The notes below the pieces were generated by a model. The model was not told the origin of the DNA, made no database searches, and saw only the letters and a list, made by a program, of their open reading frames with translations. This document shows positions 3,997 to 7,036 of a stretch of DNA of 7,036 nucleotides, in pieces (position 1 is the first letter of the stretch; every line of letters starts with the position of its first letter). The position numbers and the translations under genes were made by a program. This DNA comes from Thermoleophilaceae bacterium (GTDB lineage: Bacteria > Actinomycetota > Thermoleophilia > Solirubrobacterales > Thermoleophilaceae): NCBI GenBank assembly GCA_013811765.1, contig JACCUO010000109.1:1-7036 (forward strand), in the 5' to 3' direction.

Positions 3997-5360
3997 CCGC
4001 GGCGCACGAGGCGCGGGCCCTCGGGCCCGTCACGGACCTCATAGCCCAACGCGGCCAGCTCGTCCCGCATCCGATCCGCCCCGTCGAAGTCACGTGCCGC
4101 ACGCGCGGTTTCGCGCTCTGCCAGCAGCCTCGCAGCTTCCGGCTCGGCCTCCCCGCAATCGGCCGCCTCGAGCAGGCCCTCGAGGCCCAGCGCGTAGAGC
4201 ATCTCCCCCAGCCTCCCGGGCCCGAGGCGCTCCCCGGCGTCAAGCCGGCGGTTCGCCTCCGTGATCCAATCGGACAGGACAGCCCGGGCGGCGGGTGTGT
4301 TGAAGTCGTCAGCCAGCTCGTCGAAGAAACGCTCGACGTACCCATCGATACCCTCGGGGTCCGGCGCCTCACCGTCGAGCCGCCGGCAGAGCTCCCGAAT
4401 CCGCTCGACGGCCTGCCCCGCCGCGGCGAGGGCGTCGCCGGAGAAGGCGAGCGGCTGCCGCCAGTGGCCGGTCACGAAGTACATGACGAGCGTGTCGCGG
4501 CCGTGCCCGTCCAGCGCCCCGTGCAACAGGCTGATGTTGCCGACGGACTTGGCCATCTTCTCGTCGCCCATCTGGACCATCCCGTTGTGCATCCAGATCC
4601 GCGCGAGCGGGCGACCGCGCGCCGCCTCGGTCTGCGCAATCTCGTTCTCGTGATGGGGGAACACCAGGTCCGAGCCGCCCCCGTGGATCTCGAAGTCCGT
4701 GCCGAGCAGACCCTCTGCCATCGCAGAGCACTCGATGTGCCAGCCCGGGCGTCCCTCCCCCCATGGAGCGGCCCAGGCGGTGTCCTCCCCCTCCTTCCGG
4801 GCCTTCCAGAGAGCGAAGTCCGCGGGGCTCTCCTTGAGCTCCGCGGCATCGTCACCCTCTCCCTGGGCCATCTCCTCGCGGGGGCGGTTCGAGAGCTTTC
4901 CGTAACCCTCGAAGCTGCCCACCCTGAAGTACACGTCTCCCCTTGCCGCGTAGGCGTGCTCCGAGTCGATCAGCGCCTGGATCAGATCAACAATGGCTTC
5001 GATCGTCTCGGCGGCTCTCGGCCGGTGGTCGGGCCGGCCGAGCCCGAGGCGGTCGATGTCCTCCACGTAGTGCGCGGTCATCGTCTGCGCCAGCTCCCCG
5101 CTCGGCACACCGGCGGCGCCCGCGGCGTCATAGATCTTGTCGTTGACGTCGGTGATGTTCTCGACCAGCGTTACCTCCAGCCCCTCGTGCTCGAGGAAGC
5201 GCTTGAGCAGCGCGAAGACCACGAACGGGCGTGCGTTGCCAACGTGCACGCGGGCGTACACGGTGGGACCGCAGACGTAGATGCCCACCTTGCCGGGCTC
5301 GCGCGGAAGGAGCCGGACGCGATCTCCCGTCAGCGTGTCGTGGAGGCGGATCTCGCGCAC
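3993..5360 (-). CDS. cysS: Cysteinyl-tRNA synthetase
   Basis: This 455-residue class I aminoacyl-tRNA synthetase charges tRNA-Cys with cysteine using ATP; E. coli CysRS is 461 residues. The HIGH signature appears as HVGN (39-42) in YARVHVGNARPF, and KMSKS as KMAKS (268-272) followed by VGN; both are familiar variants. The zinc site that recognises cysteine is complete: C30 in YVCGPT, C211 in WHIECSAM, and H236 and E240 in FPHHENEIAQ. The DALR and C-terminal anticodon-binding region follows, with DDFNTPAARAVL and the end of the protein rich in charged residues. The first possible start is the GTG at 5360, because an in-frame TAG lies at 5370-5372. No SD fits between them; a TAGCCT at the same place could instead be a -10 for a leaderless message. 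Its stop overlaps the rlmB ATG. Confidence 0.97.
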   Translation of the reverse strand: MREIRLHDTLTGDRVRLLPREPGKVGIYVCGPTVYARVHVGNARPFVVFALLKRFLEHEGLEVTLVENITDVNDKIYDAAGAAGVPSGELAQTMTAHYVEDIDRLGLGRPDHRPRAAETIEAIVDLIQALIDSEHAYAARGDVYFRVGSFEGYGKLSNRPREEMAQGEGDDAAELKESPADFALWKARKEGEDTAWAAPWGEGRPGWHIECSAMAEGLLGTDFEIHGGGSDLVFPHHENEIAQTEAARGRPLARIWMHNGMVQMGDEKMAKSVGNISLLHGALDGHGRDTLVMYFVTGHWRQPLAFSGDALAAAGQAVERIRELCRRLDGEAPDPEGIDGYVERFFDELADDFNTPAARAVLSDWITEANRRLDAGERLGPGRLGEMLYALGLEGLLEAADCGEAEPEAARLLAERETARAARDFDGADRMRDELAALGYEVRDGPEGPRLVRRG

Positions 5361-5429
5361 GGGCGCAGGCTATGTCACCGAACTGGGCGCCATGGCAAGA
5401 GCGGCTCAGCCCTCCAGCTGCGAGCCACT

Positions 5430-5912
5430 TCAGCGGCGCTCAATCGTCGCATTCGCCAGCGCGGCGATTCCCTCACCGCGGCCGACGAACCCCATGCCCT
5501 CGTTCGTCGTGAACTTCACGTTCACGTCGAGCGGGGCGATCCCGATCGTCTCGGCCAGCCGTGCGCGCATGGCGTCACGGTGCGGCGCGAGCTTGGGCGC
5601 CTCGCAGATAACTGTTGAGTCGACGTGCAGCACAGTCCATCCGTGCTCGCCGAGAGAGCCGCAGACCTCGCGGAGCAGAGCGATCGAGTCCGCGTCGCGC
5701 CAGCGCTCATCGGTGTCGGGGAAGTGCTGCCCGATGTCACCAAGGCCGGTTGCTCCCAGCAGCGCATCGATCACCGCGTGGGTGAGCGCGTCGGCGTCGG
5801 AGTGACCGATCAGCCCACGCTCGGCACCGGGCACCTCGACCCCGCCCAGCACCAGTCGCCGCCCCTCGGCGAAGCGGTGCGAGTCGTAGCCGATCCCGGA
5901 GCGGGCGCTCAT
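5430..5912 (-). CDS. ispF: 2-C-methyl-D-erythritol 2,4-cyclodiphosphate synthase
   Basis: This 160-residue IspF converts CDP-methylerythritol 2-phosphate to the cyclic diphosphate with loss of CMP in the MEP isoprenoid pathway, working as a cytoplasmic homotrimer. The N-terminal GIGYDSHRF supplies zinc ligands D10 and H12. The signature GHSDADALTHAVIDALLGA adds the third ligand, H45, and leads into GLGDIGQHFPDTD. The CMP-binding and trimer part includes DSTVICEAPKLAPHRDAMR and the conserved VNVKFTTNEGMGFVGRGEGI. Length is normal. It starts with ATG 9 nt after the PHP gene stop, without a strong SD. IspD lies one gene upstream, so the two MEP enzymes are in one transcription unit but not fused. 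I see no oddities in the active site. Confidence 0.97.
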   Translation of the reverse strand: MSARSGIGYDSHRFAEGRRLVLGGVEVPGAERGLIGHSDADALTHAVIDALLGATGLGDIGQHFPDTDERWRDADSIALLREVCGSLGEHGWTVLHVDSTVICEAPKLAPHRDAMRARLAETIGIAPLDVNVKFTTNEGMGFVGRGEGIAALANATIERR

Positions 5913-5921
5913 GAGACCACG

Positions 5922-6752
5922 CTACCCGAGGGCCTCGAGGCGGCGCTCGCGCCGCTCGAACACCGCCAGCTCGGTCACGCCGAGCTCGCCGAGCCAGCTC
6001 ACCGCCCTTTCGTACTCGTGGCCAAGCTCGGCTGGGACGTGAGCGTCACTCGAGAGCGCCACCGGCCGCCCGGCCTCGAGGCACATCTCGAGAAAGCCGG
6101 CGGCCGGGTAGATCTCCTCGGCAGGTTTACGCAGGCCGGCGGTGGAGACCTCGATCGCCACGTCGGACTCGGCGATCCCGTCCATGGCGAGCTCGTAGAA
6201 GCGGCGCAGGTCCCCGGCGGGCGGTGGTGCCCCCGGTCCCCACACCTTCACCAGATCCGGGTGGGCGAGAATGTCGAACATGCCGGTGCGCGCCGCCTCA
6301 CCCAGGGTCTCGAAGTAGCGGCGCCACACCTGCTCCGGGTCGGTCGAGCGCCAGATGTCCCACGGGCTCCCGCGCATGTCGACTGCCTGCTCGCGCAGAA
6401 AGTGGACCGAGCCCACCACGTAGTCCCATTCGCGGGCATCGAGGAGGTTCGCCATCCGGTCCTCGTGCCCCCCGACGAAGTCGGCCTCGATCCCCAGCCT
6501 GAGGTCGGTCTCCTCGCGGACGAAGGCGCAGTAGGCGTCGATGTCGTCGTGAGCGTTCTGGCGCCAGAACGGATGGGTCCAGACGTCGAGGGCCTGCACG
6601 AAGCGGTGCACGTGCTCTGAGACCCCGAGCTCCTGAATCCCACGCTCGGAGGCGGCCTCGCGGTAGCGCTCGGCGTTGGCGGCGGTGAAGTAATCGGACG
6701 CGGTGGCTTGCTCCTCGTCCGGGCGAAGATGCACGTGGTAATCGGTCAGCAT
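5922..6752 (-). CDS. PHP-domain phosphoesterase, histidinol-phosphatase (HisJ/HolPase)-like
   Basis: This 276-residue protein has the full set of metal ligands of the PHP superfamily: DYHVH (H6, H8), SEHVH (E46, H47), GIEADF (E89), GSVHF (H117), LAHPD (H164), EVST (E201) and SSDAH (D226, H228). This order and length match histidinol-phosphatases of the HisJ type, which bind three metal ions and hydrolyse a phosphomonoester. No other histidine-biosynthesis gene is nearby, so the real substrate may be histidinol phosphate or another small phosphoester. The ATG overlaps the ispD stop by 7 nt, and ispF begins 9 nt after its own stop, so all three are co-expressed. The protein appears soluble, with no signal peptide. 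The enzyme class is secure; the substrate is not. Confidence 0.85.
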   Translation of the reverse strand: MLTDYHVHLRPDEEQATASDYFTAANAERYREAASERGIQELGVSEHVHRFVQALDVWTHPFWRQNAHDDIDAYCAFVREETDLRLGIEADFVGGHEDRMANLLDAREWDYVVGSVHFLREQAVDMRGSPWDIWRSTDPEQVWRRYFETLGEAARTGMFDILAHPDLVKVWGPGAPPPAGDLRRFYELAMDGIAESDVAIEVSTAGLRKPAEEIYPAAGFLEMCLEAGRPVALSSDAHVPAELGHEYERAVSWLGELGVTELAVFERRERRLEALG

Positions 6753-7036
6753 GGCCCGATACGAACGCTCAAGAGCCTCTCTGCAAGCTGGAGGTCAAGG
6801 GGTGTCGTGACCTTCAAGTTCGCGGGCGAGGAATCCACGACCGCCACCGTGCCACCCGCCGCCTCCACCAGCGAGGCGTCATCGGTCGCGCCGGCGAGCG
6901 TGGCGGCGTCCACCTCGAGCGCCCGACGCAGCGCCTCGGCGCGGAACACCTGCGGGGTCTGGGCCGCCCACAGCGCCGATCGCTCCAGCGTGCGAAGCAC
7001 CCGCCGGCCGCCGTCGGCCTCCTTGATCGTGTCCGT
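6746..7036 (-). CDS. ispD: 2-C-methyl-D-erythritol 4-phosphate cytidylyltransferase, C-terminal part
   Basis: Only the last 96 residues are in the window; the gene continues beyond 7036. The visible part starts TDTIKEADGG, which in IspD contacts substrate and leads to the arginine-containing LRTLERSALWAAQTPQVFRA, a characteristic IspD segment. It ends with TDDASLVEAAGGTVAVVDSS, then NLKVTTPLDLQLAERLL, the usual C-terminal signature of the family. IspD joins methylerythritol 4-phosphate and CTP to give CDP-methylerythritol in the MEP pathway. The true start is outside the window. Its TGA overlaps the ATG of the PHP gene. The identification is firm although the N-terminal CTP-binding loop is not seen. 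Confidence 0.95.
   Translation of the reverse strand, partial: TDTIKEADGGRRVLRTLERSALWAAQTPQVFRAEALRRALEVDAATLAGATDDASLVEAAGGTVAVVDSSPANLKVTTPLDLQLAERLLSVRIGPC

Noticed and set aside
5361..5429. Possible T-box riboswitch ahead of cysS
   Set aside because: The gap is only 69 nt, with no T-box sequence and no antiterminator or terminator pair.
4464..5618. Long plus-strand reading frame opposite cysS
   Set aside because: It is a GC-rich antisense shadow; the minus strand has full CysRS signatures and zinc ligands.
5625..6620. Long plus-strand reading frame opposite ispF and the PHP gene
   Set aside because: It crosses two well-supported genes and mirrors their codon bias; no domain motif is seen.

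Overview
The window is a compact, GC-rich chromosomal segment. It most resembles a deep-branching actinobacterium of the Thermoleophilia/Solirubrobacterales type. That placement is inferred from high G+C, frequent GTG starts, and a Bacillus-like gene order carrying a Spo0H-type sigma factor within an actinobacterial-looking genome. No mobile element, CRISPR array or phage gene is visible. The longest gene-free stretch is about 130 bases.

Right-hand block, transcribed leftward (7036 to about 3286): the 3' part of ispD, a PHP-family phosphoesterase, ispF, cysS and rlmB. The first three are tightly packed: ispD overlaps the PHP gene by 7 nt, and the PHP gene ends 9 nt before ispF. After a 69-nt gap comes cysS, whose stop overlaps the rlmB start in ATGA. 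The block joins the last common steps of MEP isoprenoid synthesis (IspD, IspF) with cysteinyl-tRNA charging and 23S rRNA 2'-O-methylation.

Middle block, also leftward (3285 to 2081): a 132-nt leader with possible translational control, a Spo0H/SigH-like sigma-70 factor, and a small two-helix membrane protein. The small gene has a near-perfect SigB/SigF-type general-stress promoter and a perfect 8-bp hairpin terminator. Next comes tRNA-Thr(UGU). The order ispD-ispF-cysS-rlmB-sigH matches the Bacillus subtilis locus, but the usual rpmG-secE-nusG continuation is absent here.

Left-hand block (2080 to 1): one rightward gene of unknown function encodes a conserved-looking membrane protein, and its stop codon touches the 3' end of the tRNA. 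It is divergent from a leftward PlsC-type acyltransferase gene. Downstream of that lie an ECF sigma factor and, overlapping it by 8 nt, a partial gene with a probable membrane segment that may be the sigma factor's regulator.

Three regulatory observations stand out: the stress-sigma promoter next to the Spo0H-like gene, the possible leader switch in front of that sigma gene, and a repeated TANNNT-to-GTG arrangement suggesting leaderless or near-leaderless starts at three genes.
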